A DNA stretch of 31,904 nucleotides. Source: JBEBXQ01 sp040391535 (GTDB lineage: Bacteria; Bacteroidota; Bacteroidia; Cytophagales; Spirosomataceae). The notes under the pieces are model-generated. The model had not been told where the DNA came from. It saw nothing but the letters and a program-made list of their open reading frames with translations, and did no database searches. Positions 1-8,010 of the stretch are shown piece by piece; within the stretch, counting starts at the first letter, position 1; each line of letters begins with the position of its first letter. The stretch lies in NCBI GenBank assembly GCA_040391535.1, contig JBEBXQ010000042.1, positions 1 to 31,904 of the forward strand, read 5' to 3'. A program made the position numbers and the translations under genes.

Positions 1-316
1 AAACAATAGAAAAATGTACATCGTCAACAGGAAAAAGACCATTGGTAATACCGGCGAAACGGGTGATCAGCATGTCTTTCTCTGTCCGGTATTCCCAGAG
101 CTGATGTACATTTCCTGCAGGCTGACAGGAAGATAATGTATCGTTTGCCATATACAGGTAAGTGGGGTCAAAAGTCCACCGGTTAGGTGTATCCGCCGAC
201 CGGGTGATCCAGGTCCCCGTTAACTGAGCGGGATCGATAGATATATCCGATTTGCTGCGGCATCCAAGAGCAAGCAATAACAATACCCAGGTAATCATTT
301 TCATGCTTTTGTCCAT
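1..316 (-). CDS. Small lipoprotein, 3' end outside window
   Basis: Reading the minus strand from ATG at 316 gives an uninterrupted frame to the window edge, about 105 codons. It begins MDKSMKMITWVLLLLALGC, a short signal peptide with a lipobox (LALGC), so the mature protein is a lipid-anchored envelope protein. Methionines at codons 1, 5 and 7 are all possible starts; those at 5 and 7 give a more compact signal peptide. The visible part (QLTGTWITRSADTPNRW..., then LWEYRTEKDML) looks like the beta-rich start of the small lipocalin-like lipoproteins common in Bacteroidota, which often carry a GTW motif near the N-terminus. That family guess rests on appearance only, and the C-terminal part is missing. 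No partner is evident downstream. Confidence 0.7.
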   Translation of the reverse strand, partial: MDKSMKMITWVLLLLALGCRSKSDISIDPAQLTGTWITRSADTPNRWTFDPTYLYMANDTLSSCQPAGNVHQLWEYRTEKDMLITRFAGITNGLFPVDDVHFSIV

Positions 317-430
317 TAGGGGTTTTAGTATACTTTAATGATACCCTTTTGTCCGGAAAGGTTGGAATAGAACTGCAGAATAATTGAAACCATAGCTTGC
401 ATCCCGGTAAACCTACATGGGTTCATCCTA

Positions 431-1000
431 TTAAAATGAAGCCTGTCCGGCATTTTTCATTTCTTCCTGAATCCTGTCAATCTGCTTTAAATGCCGGATG
501 ATATGGTTTATCAGGAACTGAAAAGTATCTCCCAGTTTCAGTTTTATCAAACGTGAAATTGAAGTCCGGATTTTAACTTTATTCAGGCTCACATTTTCAG
601 ATAAATTTAACAATTCCAGTAACCGGATTTGCTGATGAATAAACCTATCCATAACCACCACATGATCAAGTTCATCACGGAGCGGGTTTTTGTCTTTAAA
701 AGTCTTCATTTTGTTCAGCCTGTCTTTGGGCAACATACTTTTCGCAAAGTAATTGCCTAAAAAGCCACTTTTAAATTCGGCCTCATGCTTCGTACCAGCG
801 TTTTTGATTTTATTCTCAATCTCCGGCAGATAAAAGTCGCCATACAGGTTCAGGTGTTCCAGGCATTCCAGAATGTTCCAGGAGCTTTGATTTTCTCTCC
901 AGGTCAAAGTGTGCAAATCACAGTTTTTAAGTCTCTCAACCTGATTAATGATTTGCCTCGTTTGCTCAATAAGTGACTGAATTAGTTTTTCTGACTGCAT
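431..1000 (-). CDS. DinB-family (DinB_2) four-helix protein
   Basis: A 189-residue soluble protein with the features of the DinB/YfiT-like superfamily: WxxxxxSWNILECLEHLN near the N-terminus, and NHIIRHLKQI near the C-terminus. The candidate metal triad is His49, His166 and His170 counted from the ATG at 1000. Members of this fold are metal-binding four-helix bundles, some acting as thiol-dependent transferases; the substrate here cannot be inferred. A TTG seven codons upstream (1021) could also be read as a start, but the ATG fits the family better. The gene lies 58 bases downstream of a Crp/Fnr regulator on the same strand. Crp/Fnr plus DinB is a frequent pairing in Bacteroidota, so they are probably co-transcribed. 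Confidence 0.8.
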   Translation of the reverse strand: MQSEKLIQSLIEQTRQIINQVERLKNCDLHTLTWRENQSSWNILECLEHLNLYGDFYLPEIENKIKNAGTKHEAEFKSGFLGNYFAKSMLPKDRLNKMKTFKDKNPLRDELDHVVVMDRFIHQQIRLLELLNLSENVSLNKVKIRTSISRLIKLKLGDTFQFLINHIIRHLKQIDRIQEEMKNAGQASF

Positions 1001-1058
1001 ATCATTTTGAATTTTATGCAAAGGTCTGAAAAGCTATCTCCCGGATTCTTGATTGATG

Positions 1059-1565
1059 TCAAGACTTTTTCAGCCTGGATAAAGTTTCAGCACTCATCCT
1101 TAAATAATTGGCAATATGCCTGTGCGGAATTTCCTGAAAAAGTTGCGGGCTTCTTTTTAGAACCCGCAGGTATCTTTCCTTCGGCGAATTGGTCAGAATA
1201 TCAATTTCGCGTTCCATTTGTTGTAAAACTAAATTTTCTAAAATTTTAGTCCACAGAACGCTGTTCGGTTCACTTTTCAGGAAATTGTCCATTTGCGATT
1301 TGGTAATCACTTTTACTACCGTTTTTTTTATAGCCTGAATAAAAAAAACAGAAGGTTTCCCGGTAAGAAAAGAATCCAGTGAAACGATCAGATTCTCTTT
1401 GTAACCAAACCTGATCGTTTGTTCTTCATAGTCGTCTGAAACGAATATCCTCAGGCTGCCGCTTTCAACATAGTACACATTGGTGTCAATACTTCCCTTT
1501 ACCTTCAGAAATTCATTTCTTTCAATGGTGATAGTCTTGTCAGAAAGTTCAGCAATTTCTCTCAT
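1059..1565 (-). CDS. Crp/Fnr-type transcriptional regulator, short N-terminus
   Basis: 168 residues. An N-terminal cyclic-nucleotide-binding-like barrel is visible (NEFLKVKGSIDTNVYYVESGS and following), then a C-terminal winged-helix part with IPHRHIANYLRMSAETLSRLKK, the usual Crp/Fnr recognition-helix region (IAxYLxxSxETLSR). The phosphate-binding cassette of true cAMP receptors is not recognisable, as in most Bacteroidota members, so the ligand is unknown. Relatives are usually 185-195 residues, and about 15-20 N-terminal residues appear to be missing. An in-frame TGA lies upstream of the only ATG, so either the protein is naturally short or the 5' end has eroded. It is followed by the DinB gene, its likely target and operon partner. 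Confidence 0.82.
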   Translation of the reverse strand: MREIAELSDKTITIERNEFLKVKGSIDTNVYYVESGSLRIFVSDDYEEQTIRFGYKENLIVSLDSFLTGKPSVFFIQAIKKTVVKVITKSQMDNFLKSEPNSVLWTKILENLVLQQMEREIDILTNSPKERYLRVLKRSPQLFQEIPHRHIANYLRMSAETLSRLKKS

Positions 1566-1716
1566 GATCTTTTTCTTATGCGGTTCATTTCAATGCATAC
1601 AGGCAAACAGGGGATCAGCCAAAACCAGGACTTTAACGCTCAGGTCAGGAACAGAAGCCGGATTTGGCCATGCCGCCCAGCCGAAAACACTCTGATTAAC
1701 CTGACCGCAGCCGTCA

Positions 1717-2694
1717 TCAGGACCGTAGCTTAGCAGGAGAATACCCGTATATGTTTTTAAACGCAGCGCTGAAATTTGACATATTCTGATACCCCACCAG
1801 ATTACTGATTTCCTGAACGGATAATCGTGTGTCGAGAAGATGTTTCCTCGCTTCAGCCATTCTGATCTGCTGAAGATAACCGAAAACCGTAGTTCCGAAT
1901 ACCGTTTTAAAACCGCTTTTAAGCTTGGACTGGTTGATTCCTACCTGACGGGCAAGCTCGATAATGGTAAAAGGACTTTCAATATTTTCTCTGATCAGCA
2001 AAGCTGCCAGCTGAATCCTTTCAAGGTCTGCCTTGCTGAGGTGATGAACGGCTTCACTGTTCTCCGCACTTTCATAAATGAAGGCAATAAGCTCGTAAAC
2101 TTTGGACTCAAGATAAATTCTTCGGGTCAGCCCGTTATACCGGCAGTTCTTAATATCCTGTATGGTATTGAACATAGCGGCATTAATACTGATGGTGCCG
2201 CTGCCCAGCTTGCTGCTGATATTCCTTTCAATCTGATCCAGAAAACTATCCATTTTCCGGGATTCTCCGGCATACTTATTCAAAAGTGACAGCGGAAGGT
2301 GGATATCAAAAGTATTATATCGGATATCCTTTTCAAAAAGAATATCAGCCTGGTTTTCATCCGATGAAAGAAAAGTCACATTAGCAGACATTGCCGGTGT
2401 TATGTTTTCTTTTCTGGATTTACTTTTGTAAAAAATATCGTTACCGGAAAGATTGAACTGCACTTCCAGTAAAGGAACATCGGCTTTCCCGAAGATAGTA
2501 ACATCGTCATGCATAAGGTAGTTGCCCTGAAGAATGGACAGATCCTCTCTCAATACCTGCTCCTGATAATGGATATCGCCTTTTGGAGTAGTCAGTTTTA
2601 TCTCATTCACCTCCTCATCGGTTGATACCGGAAAATCCTCATCGGGTGATGAAATAAAATCAATAAAGTCTGCCCCTTCAATTTTAAACCCCAT
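1717..2694 (-). CDS. AraC/PchR-like transcriptional regulator
   Basis: 325 residues. The C-terminal ~100 residues form a double helix-turn-helix AraC domain: ESPFTIIELARQVGINQSKL for the first HTH and LSVQEISNLVGYQNMSNFSA with FKNIYGYSPAKLR for the second. The N-terminal part lacks an obvious cupin and resembles the PchR group, whose members sense ferric siderophores and activate their receptor genes. The gene is divergent from the TonB-dependent receptor at 2810, with 115 bases between the starts. Two near-identical 15-bp direct repeats in that gap are its likely binding sites. Known of the family: PchR activates siderophore uptake when bound to ferric pyochelin. Inferred here: the same logic with an unidentified ferric siderophore. 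Confidence 0.88.
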   Translation of the reverse strand: MGFKIEGADFIDFISSPDEDFPVSTDEEVNEIKLTTPKGDIHYQEQVLREDLSILQGNYLMHDDVTIFGKADVPLLEVQFNLSGNDIFYKSKSRKENITPAMSANVTFLSSDENQADILFEKDIRYNTFDIHLPLSLLNKYAGESRKMDSFLDQIERNISSKLGSGTISINAAMFNTIQDIKNCRYNGLTRRIYLESKVYELIAFIYESAENSEAVHHLSKADLERIQLAALLIRENIESPFTIIELARQVGINQSKLKSGFKTVFGTTVFGYLQQIRMAEARKHLLDTRLSVQEISNLVGYQNMSNFSAAFKNIYGYSPAKLRS

Positions 2695-2700
2695 TATAAT

Positions 2701-2736
2701 AGTTCCATTTTCATAACTAACAGTTCCATATTCATA
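2701..2736. promoter_or_regulatory. Direct-repeat operator, probably for the AraC regulator
   Basis: AGTTCCATTTTCATA (2701-2715) and AGTTCCATATTCATA (2722-2736) differ at one base and start 21 bp apart, two helical turns. This is the usual geometry for an AraC-type dimer or one monomer with two HTHs. The second copy ends about 22 bp before a TAnnTTTG element, so bound activator would sit on the -33 region of the receptor promoter. The first copy begins six bases upstream of the AraC start codon, so autoregulation is also possible. Confidence 0.6.
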
Positions 2737-2758
2737 AATACCCGAATATAAAATCAGG

Positions 2759-2766
2759 TACTTTTG
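2759..2766 (+). promoter_or_regulatory. Bacteroidota -7 promoter element of the siderophore operon
   Basis: TACTTTTG matches the TAnnTTTG -7 consensus of the Bacteroidota primary sigma factor and lies 43 bases upstream of the receptor start. No TTG is seen at the expected -33 position, where the AraC repeat lies instead. This is what an activator-dependent promoter would look like. Confidence 0.55.
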
Positions 2767-2809
2767 CCCTCGTAAAATTAGATTATAATTAGTATAAATA
2801 AAAACAGAA

Positions 2810-5194
2810 ATGTTTAAAATTCTGATAAATATACTACTGTTTATCTCTTTCTCAGCCTATACCTGTCCCGTAATTATACACGTGGAAGATCCGCTGGGAA
2901 ATTCAATATCAGATATATATGTATCAGCAGATAAAACCATTTCAGGACAAACAGATCGGAACGGTGATCTGACACTGTCTTTATCCGAAGGCGTCCATTC
3001 AATTGTATTTAGTAAAGATAGTACCTGGCTGGCACAGAAAGAAATCCGGGTCAGCTGCAAAAGGGAAAACCGGGTCAGGATTATTCTTGATACTATAAAG
3101 GATCGTACAGTTGACCTGGATGAAGTAACCGTAAAATCCATCACGGCCAAACAAATCATCGATCAGTCTCCGTTTTCAGTACAGGCCATCGACCTCCGGA
3201 AAGACCATCACAAGACCGGTGACGTCAGTGAGTTTCTGAACCGTGCTTCCGGTGTGAAACTCAGAAGTGACGGAAACCTGGGTTCTTCGGTAAAAATCAA
3301 TCTTGGTGGCCTGCAGGGTAAAGCGGTAAGGTTATTTAAGGATGGTATTCCGATAGAACTGTTCGGACACGGATTCAGCCTGGGGACCATTCCGGTCAAT
3401 ATGCTCGACAGGGTGGAAATCTATAAGGGGGTGATGCCCCTGTATCTGGCCTCCGATGCTTTGGGCGGTGGTATTAATATGGTTACACGCACTTCCAGGA
3501 AAAACTATGCCGAGGTTTCTTATGAGCTGGGTTCTTTCAACACCCACCGGGCTACGGCAAATCTCCTCTGGCTGAATAAAAACAACAGATGGTATGCCGG
3601 CAGCAATGCTTCTTTTAACTATTCCGACAATAATTATAAGGTCAATGTACCCTTTTATGACCCGCATACCAGTAAACAGGAACTGAAGGACGCCAGGCGT
3701 TTTCATGATGCAACAAGCACCTACTATGCCGAGGTTTTCGCAGGAATCAAAAACCGGCACTGGGTGGACGATATGCGGCTGACAGTTATCAACTCACAGT
3801 TTAACAAGGAAATACAGCACGATGCCGAAATGAACAAAGTTTACGGCGAAGCTTTCTCCAGAGAAAAAAACTATACGGGCCTGCTTAATTACAAAAAGGC
3901 CTGGATGGACGACCGTCTGCAGGTCAGTATGCTGGGAAGCTACAGTGCATTTAATACGAAATTTATCGACACCACTACCGCCCGGTATGGTTGGGACGGC
4001 CACAAAATCGGTCAGAACCTGCAACCGGGCGAAATCAATTCCGGCAATAACCAGCGACTGAATTACCAGTTTGTTTCTGCCCGGTTAAACGTTGCCTATC
4101 AGCTTAGTGAACAACATGTGCTGGAGTTTAATGAACTGTATTACCGGCAGAGAAGAAAAGGAAGTGATCCGTTAGGTGCCATATCCGTCATTGAGCTCGT
4201 AGATGTACTCACCGTTCCTGCCGTTTATCAAAAAGACAATATGGCGCTTGGACTGCGCTCAACATGGCTGAACAAAAGCCTGGAGAGTATTGCCGCACTC
4301 AAATATTATCATTTCAGCACCAAAGGTTATACGACGGATAAATACGGCTTTGCGTGGCGGTCTTCTGCCAGCAAACAGCAGCTTGGCTACCTCGCGGGCC
4401 TGCGGTGGAGCAATGATCATTATCTGATGAAACTGTCGTATGAATATGCCAGTCGCCTGCCCGATGAATACGAGATTTTCGGTGATGCCATCATGGTAAA
4501 GGAAAACCTGGACCTGCATCCCGAAAGAAGCCATAACATTAACCTGAACGGGCAATATACCGTACAAAAGGACAACAGGAACCTCACCTTGTCAGCCGGA
4601 CTTTTCTACCGCAAGGTAAAGGATATTATCTTTCTGCAGCTGGATATTCCGTTCAGCCGCTATATCAACTACGAGCGGGCCAATGTCAAAGGTTTTGAAG
4701 CCGAAGCCAGTTACACACCCGGTAAACGTTTTGATTTCGGTGCCAATCTCACCTACCAGGACATAAGAAGAGTAGATATCAAAGAGTCGATATACAAAAG
4801 CCTGGAAGGTTCCAGAGTACCCAATGTGCCTTATTTGTTTGGCAATTTCTGGCTCAATACGCATTTCAGCAATGTGTTCAGCGCAGGCGATAACCTGAGC
4901 TTTAACTGGAGCGCCAATTATACCCACCGTTTTTTCCTGAAAGCCATTCCAAAAAATCAGGAGCCGTCACTATTCGGGAAAGTAAAGGATTTCCAGACTT
5001 CGCTGATCATTCCGCGTGACGGGCGGCTGGGACAGTTTTCCAATAATGCCGGCATCTATTATCATTTTTCAGAAAGCAGACTGACACTCTCTGCGGAGTG
5101 CAGAAATATTACAAACGTGAGGCTGTATGACAATTTCAATGTACAAAAGCCGGGAAGATCATTTCATGTCAAGTTAGTTTATCAAATTTTTTAA
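2810..5194 (+). CDS. TonB-dependent siderophore receptor, XusA-like
   Basis: 794-residue outer-membrane receptor that would import an iron chelate using TonB/ExbBD energy. A signal peptide covers about residues 1-18. It is followed by a short carboxypeptidase-regulatory/transthyretin-like domain (about 20-105), a DLDEVTV stretch typical of the Bacteroidota pre-plug region, the plug (about 115-225, with NRASGVKLRSDGNLGSSVKI and ALGGGINMVTR), and a 22-strand-type barrel to a terminal aromatic residue (VKLVYQIF). It heads a same-strand operon with a DUF4374 lipoprotein 23 bases downstream and a PepSY protein at the end, the arrangement of Bacteroides xenosiderophore loci. The divergent AraC regulator supports a siderophore rather than a glycan or vitamin substrate, since no SusD gene is present. 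The exact ligand is unknown. Confidence 0.9.
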   Translation: MFKILINILLFISFSAYTCPVIIHVEDPLGNSISDIYVSADKTISGQTDRNGDLTLSLSEGVHSIVFSKDSTWLAQKEIRVSCKRENRVRIILDTIKDRTVDLDEVTVKSITAKQIIDQSPFSVQAIDLRKDHHKTGDVSEFLNRASGVKLRSDGNLGSSVKINLGGLQGKAVRLFKDGIPIELFGHGFSLGTIPVNMLDRVEIYKGVMPLYLASDALGGGINMVTRTSRKNYAEVSYELGSFNTHRATANLLWLNKNNRWYAGSNASFNYSDNNYKVNVPFYDPHTSKQELKDARRFHDATSTYYAEVFAGIKNRHWVDDMRLTVINSQFNKEIQHDAEMNKVYGEAFSREKNYTGLLNYKKAWMDDRLQVSMLGSYSAFNTKFIDTTTARYGWDGHKIGQNLQPGEINSGNNQRLNYQFVSARLNVAYQLSEQHVLEFNELYYRQRRKGSDPLGAISVIELVDVLTVPAVYQKDNMALGLRSTWLNKSLESIAALKYYHFSTKGYTTDKYGFAWRSSASKQQLGYLAGLRWSNDHYLMKLSYEYASRLPDEYEIFGDAIMVKENLDLHPERSHNINLNGQYTVQKDNRNLTLSAGLFYRKVKDIIFLQLDIPFSRYINYERANVKGFEAEASYTPGKRFDFGANLTYQDIRRVDIKESIYKSLEGSRVPNVPYLFGNFWLNTHFSNVFSAGDNLSFNWSANYTHRFFLKAIPKNQEPSLFGKVKDFQTSLIIPRDGRLGQFSNNAGIYYHFSESRLTLSAECRNITNVRLYDNFNVQKPGRSFHVKLVYQIF

Positions 5195-5217
5195 TTATAT
5201 TTTTTATTGAAATTACT

Positions 5218-6474
5218 ATGAAATCAGGAATCCGAATTCGCTCATTATTGCTTGGAATCTCTGCGATGATGCTGGTTGCTGCATGTAACAAAGATGATGA
5301 CAAGGTAACACCCGACCCCGTTGGGGATAATTTACCGGAAAATGAAACCTGGGTTATTTATAACGGAAATGCCGACTGGAGCGGAGGTGTATATGCCTTG
5401 AAAGACAAAAAGTCGCGCGAAATTAATCTTTCCGGAATCCCCTTTTTCCAGTTAAGCAGTTCATTAGGTGGCAGAGTATCAGGCCGTCAGCTCTATAAAG
5501 TAAATAGTGCCTCCAATGCGCAGGGTATTCTGAAAATGGGACTTGATGCAGAAGGAAAAGTGATCGAAGATAAGTTTCTGGCTTCGCTTTCCAATGCCTA
5601 CATCACCAATTACCTGGTAGTGAGTGAAACCGAAGGGTATTACTGGGATGATGTAAGAGGCGGCCTGAAAGTGCAGAAATTTAACCCGACGAGCATGGAA
5701 CGTACCGGTGAAATTGACTTCAGCTCACTTTCAGAAGGCTTGCCGAATGAGTCGGCCGGTCAGCTGATTATCGCCAAACGTGACGACAAGCTCTATGTTG
5801 ATCTCCTGTTGGGAACCAAAGCTCCGGGCAACTGGCAGGTCACCCCTCCTACCCGCGAAGTGGCTATTGCGGTATATGATCTGAAAGCCGATAAAATCGA
5901 GAAAGTCACCAAATTTGCCGGCACTACCAACCTGGGTGTATTCATTGACCATGTATTGTGGGGAATAGATGAAGTAACCAACGATCTGTACATTGCGTCG
6001 GTATCTGACATGAAAGAGCAGCCTTTTGAGTATTCTTCTAAAATCCTCCGCATCAAAAGCGGCGAAACGGAATTTGATCAGACCTTTTCCATTGACATTA
6101 AAGATTACCAGTTCCCGGCTGAGTTTAACCGGTTATTTGTTCACAATAACAAGATCTATACTACCATCCCTTCACGTGCGGTATCCTATTACGGAGGTGG
6201 TCAGCATGGTGTCAGGTACCGGAATGATATTTGGTACTGGAATGAAATTGATGTAACAACAAAAAAAGCAAAGCGGCTGAATATGCATGCTGATAATTTC
6301 TATTGCACGCAGAACCCCTTCTTCCATAATGGTGAAATCTATTTCGTTTCCAATAATGCTACCGAAGAGTTTTCCGGTGTATATCAGTATAATCCTGAAA
6401 CAGGAGAAACCAAAGAAACTTTCCGCCTGAAAGAAAGTGGCAGGGTACAGGGCTTTGATATTATTGTTGACTGA
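5218..6474 (+). CDS. DUF4374 surface lipoprotein, XusB-like siderophore binder
   Basis: 418 residues beginning with a signal peptide and lipobox (LVAAC, Cys23), followed by an Asp/Lys-rich stretch (NKDDDK) of the kind that serves as a lipoprotein export signal to the cell surface in Bacteroidota. The body is a DUF4374 protein of normal length. Repeated segments of the form YxLxxxKxxEIxxL and GVYQYNPETGET are consistent with a beta-propeller. As I recall, XusB of Bacteroides thetaiotaomicron is a DUF4374 lipoprotein that binds ferric enterobactin at the surface and hands it to the adjacent receptor; I rely on memory for that. Position directly behind the receptor fits a bipartite receptor-lipoprotein complex. 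A strong hairpin follows the stop codon. Confidence 0.85.
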   Translation: MKSGIRIRSLLLGISAMMLVAACNKDDDKVTPDPVGDNLPENETWVIYNGNADWSGGVYALKDKKSREINLSGIPFFQLSSSLGGRVSGRQLYKVNSASNAQGILKMGLDAEGKVIEDKFLASLSNAYITNYLVVSETEGYYWDDVRGGLKVQKFNPTSMERTGEIDFSSLSEGLPNESAGQLIIAKRDDKLYVDLLLGTKAPGNWQVTPPTREVAIAVYDLKADKIEKVTKFAGTTNLGVFIDHVLWGIDEVTNDLYIASVSDMKEQPFEYSSKILRIKSGETEFDQTFSIDIKDYQFPAEFNRLFVHNNKIYTTIPSRAVSYYGGGQHGVRYRNDIWYWNEIDVTTKKAKRLNMHADNFYCTQNPFFHNGEIYFVSNNATEEFSGVYQYNPETGETKETFRLKESGRVQGFDIIVD

Positions 6475-6510
6475 TACAAACCGTTTCCGGTATTTCATAA
6501 AATCCTTAAC

Positions 6511-6544
6511 AACATGGTAAGTCTTCCCGGAGACTTACCATGTT
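6511..6544 (+). terminator. Perfect 14-bp hairpin inside the siderophore operon
   Basis: AACATGGTAAGTCT (6511-6524) and AGACTTACCATGTT (6531-6544) are exact reverse complements with a 6-base loop (TCCCGG). It lies between the DUF4374 gene and the DUF4198 gene, 18 bases before the next start. Only a short T-rich stretch is present at its 3' side, so partial termination or protection of the upstream mRNA 3' end is more likely than complete termination. Confidence 0.65.
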
Positions 6545-6562
6545 TCACAAAAGCATATATAC

Positions 6563-7273
6563 ATGAAAGCAATCTATTATTTCCTGCTTACAATAACAGG
6601 CTTCTTCACTGGCATACAGCTGACGGAAGCTCATGCCGTATGGATAGAAAGTGCACCCAATGGTACCAAAGCAAAAGAACATGTCGTACGGGTTTACTAT
6701 GGAGAGTATGAGGCAAAAATGTTCGAAAAAACGGCTGACTGGTATTCAGACCTGCGCGAACTGGAGGTTTTAGTCCTTCAGCCCGACCAGTCGAAAGTGA
6801 AATTACAGCTGACAGATAAAGGTGAATTTCTGGAAACAACCTTCACACCTGACCAGGCGGGTACCTACCTGATATCCACCAGTCATGCCACCAAAGAACT
6901 GGGCGGTACCATGCGTTACGAATTTACCTCACAGGTGGCCGTCAAAGTAGGTAAAGGCTCAGGATTTAAGCATGGTACACTTCCTTATCAGCTTTTTACC
7001 GCTCCTGAAAAATATACCAGGGGCAGCAAAGTAGAGATTTCACTTACGAAAGACGGTCAACCGCTCGTTGATCAGGATATCGTTGTGATGTCGCCGGAGG
7101 GTTGGTCCAAAACCTATAAAACTGATGCTGAGGGCAAAATCGTTGCTGAAGCATTTTGGAAAGGTGTCTATGTTGTGGAGTTCGGTCATACGACAGATGT
7201 AAACGAAACATGGCACGGGAAACCTTATTCTCAGAACTGGCAGGGACTTACGACGAGTTTTCTGGCAGAGTAG
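6563..7273 (+). CDS. DUF4198 periplasmic metal-associated protein
   Basis: 236 residues. A signal peptide of about 23 residues ends TEA, and the mature protein would begin HAVWIESAP, the conserved N-terminal signature of DUF4198 proteins. These are often annotated as nickel/cobalt uptake-associated proteins and occur beside TonB-receptor iron systems. The rest is beta-rich: TFTPDQAGTYLIST around residues 93-106, then a second immunoglobulin-like half with KVEISLTKDGQPL and VVMSPEG. Further His residues occur in SHATKE, FKHGTLPYQ, EFGHTTDVNETWHG. A mature N-terminal His could act as a metal ligand. It sits between two hairpins, inside the operon of receptor, DUF4374 and PepSY genes. The precise role is not established. 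Confidence 0.82.
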   Translation: MKAIYYFLLTITGFFTGIQLTEAHAVWIESAPNGTKAKEHVVRVYYGEYEAKMFEKTADWYSDLRELEVLVLQPDQSKVKLQLTDKGEFLETTFTPDQAGTYLISTSHATKELGGTMRYEFTSQVAVKVGKGSGFKHGTLPYQLFTAPEKYTRGSKVEISLTKDGQPLVDQDIVVMSPEGWSKTYKTDAEGKIVAEAFWKGVYVVEFGHTTDVNETWHGKPYSQNWQGLTTSFLAE

Positions 7274-7292
7274 ATTCCTGAGTAGAAACCGG

Positions 7293-7336
7293 CTATTGCT
7301 TTTCCATGACTGTCTATTGAAAGGCAATGGGTTTTT
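7293..7336 (+). terminator. Hairpin with T-run between DUF4198 and DUF3325-like genes
   Basis: The arms 7293-7304 (CTATTGCTTTTC) and 7319-7330 (GAAAGGCAATGG) pair over 12 positions with two G-T wobbles, with a 14-base loop. A run of five T follows at 7332-7336. This looks like an intrinsic terminator or attenuator ahead of the membrane-protein genes. The long loop lowers confidence. Confidence 0.5.
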
Positions 7337-7381
7337 ACACGAAACAGATAGTGGTTTCTGTTTATTATCAACACCTGATTA

Positions 7382-7717
7382 ATGATTATGTTCAGTATTA
7401 CCTGTCTGCTTTTCTATTCGGGATTTGTCATTTGGATGAATACTTCCAAACGGATTTCATGGTCTGACCGAAGGCCTGTTATGACCTTTTTGGCGCAGTA
7501 TCCACAGTACAGCCGTTACCTGTCCGCATTTCTTATCGGATCAGCTACCGCTTTATGCACGCACATGATGGGCACAGGCAGCGGGCTGTTTGCTGCTGTT
7601 GTTATACTGATGGCGATGGGATGCCTCTGCGTTCTGTTTTTCCCGTTCCGTTATATGGGTGTCAGAGGCATTGCCGTACTTTTCGTGATTTGTATCCTAC
7701 TGGAACTTTTAGTGTAA
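7382..7717 (+). CDS. DUF3325-like small membrane protein
   Basis: 111 residues, almost entirely hydrophobic, with about three to four membrane segments (about 3-18, 47-61, 66-88, 92-110). The layout GFVIWMNTSKR near the start, then YSRYLSAFLIGSATALC and GSGLFAAVVILMAMGCLCVL, resembles DUF3325. These short inner-membrane proteins are found next to DUF3649 and PepSY genes beside ferric-siderophore receptors in Proteobacteria. It starts 108 bases after the DUF4198 gene and ends 4 bases before the next start, so translation of the following genes is probably coupled. A second ATG two codons in is equally possible. Function is unknown; a part in reducing or releasing iron with the PepSY partner is inference. 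Confidence 0.6.
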   Translation: MIMFSITCLLFYSGFVIWMNTSKRISWSDRRPVMTFLAQYPQYSRYLSAFLIGSATALCTHMMGTGSGLFAAVVILMAMGCLCVLFFPFRYMGVRGIAVLFVICILLELLV

Positions 7718-7721
7718 GCAT

Positions 7722-8009
7722 ATGCCGGCAAACAAAAAATACCTTACCCGGTCCCCCTGGATCAGGCTAAGCAAAATCCTGGCAGGAACTGTCGGAGGAT
7801 ATACCGTCATGCTCAGCTTTCATGTGCTGCTGACTTCCTTTTTACCCAAAGATGAAGTAGTGATTACCGCATTTATTTCAGGTTACATCCTATGGGCATT
7901 TTTACTGCTGTGGGCATTTATTGAGAAAAATGTATGGCGTGTGTGGCTGGTGTATATCCTGCTTACCATTCTCTTTGCATTACCCTGTTTATTGAAATCA
8001 AACCTGTAA
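7722..8009 (+). CDS. DUF3649-like small membrane protein
   Basis: 95 residues with three predicted membrane segments (about 18-40, 46-66, 71-90). The pattern RLSKILAGTVGGYTVMLSFHVLLTSFLP, then VVITAFISGYILWAFLLLWAF, then VWRVWL closely follows the DUF3649 layout (ilAavlGGYala..., WAF, a..aW). In Proteobacteria DUF3649 is regularly encoded directly before a PepSY membrane protein in iron-regulated siderophore operons, and the same order is seen here: the stop codon is one base from the PepSY start. It is presumably an accessory subunit of the PepSY protein in the inner membrane. Confidence 0.72.
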   Translation: MPANKKYLTRSPWIRLSKILAGTVGGYTVMLSFHVLLTSFLPKDEVVITAFISGYILWAFLLLWAFIEKNVWRVWLVYILLTILFALPCLLKSNL

Positions 8010-8010
8010 T

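Noticed and set aside
1840..2289. 149-codon open frame on the plus strand
   Set aside because: Antisense to the AraC regulator gene; a shadow frame.
3332..3760. 142-codon open frame on the minus strand
   Set aside because: Antisense to the TonB-dependent receptor; no signal or motif.
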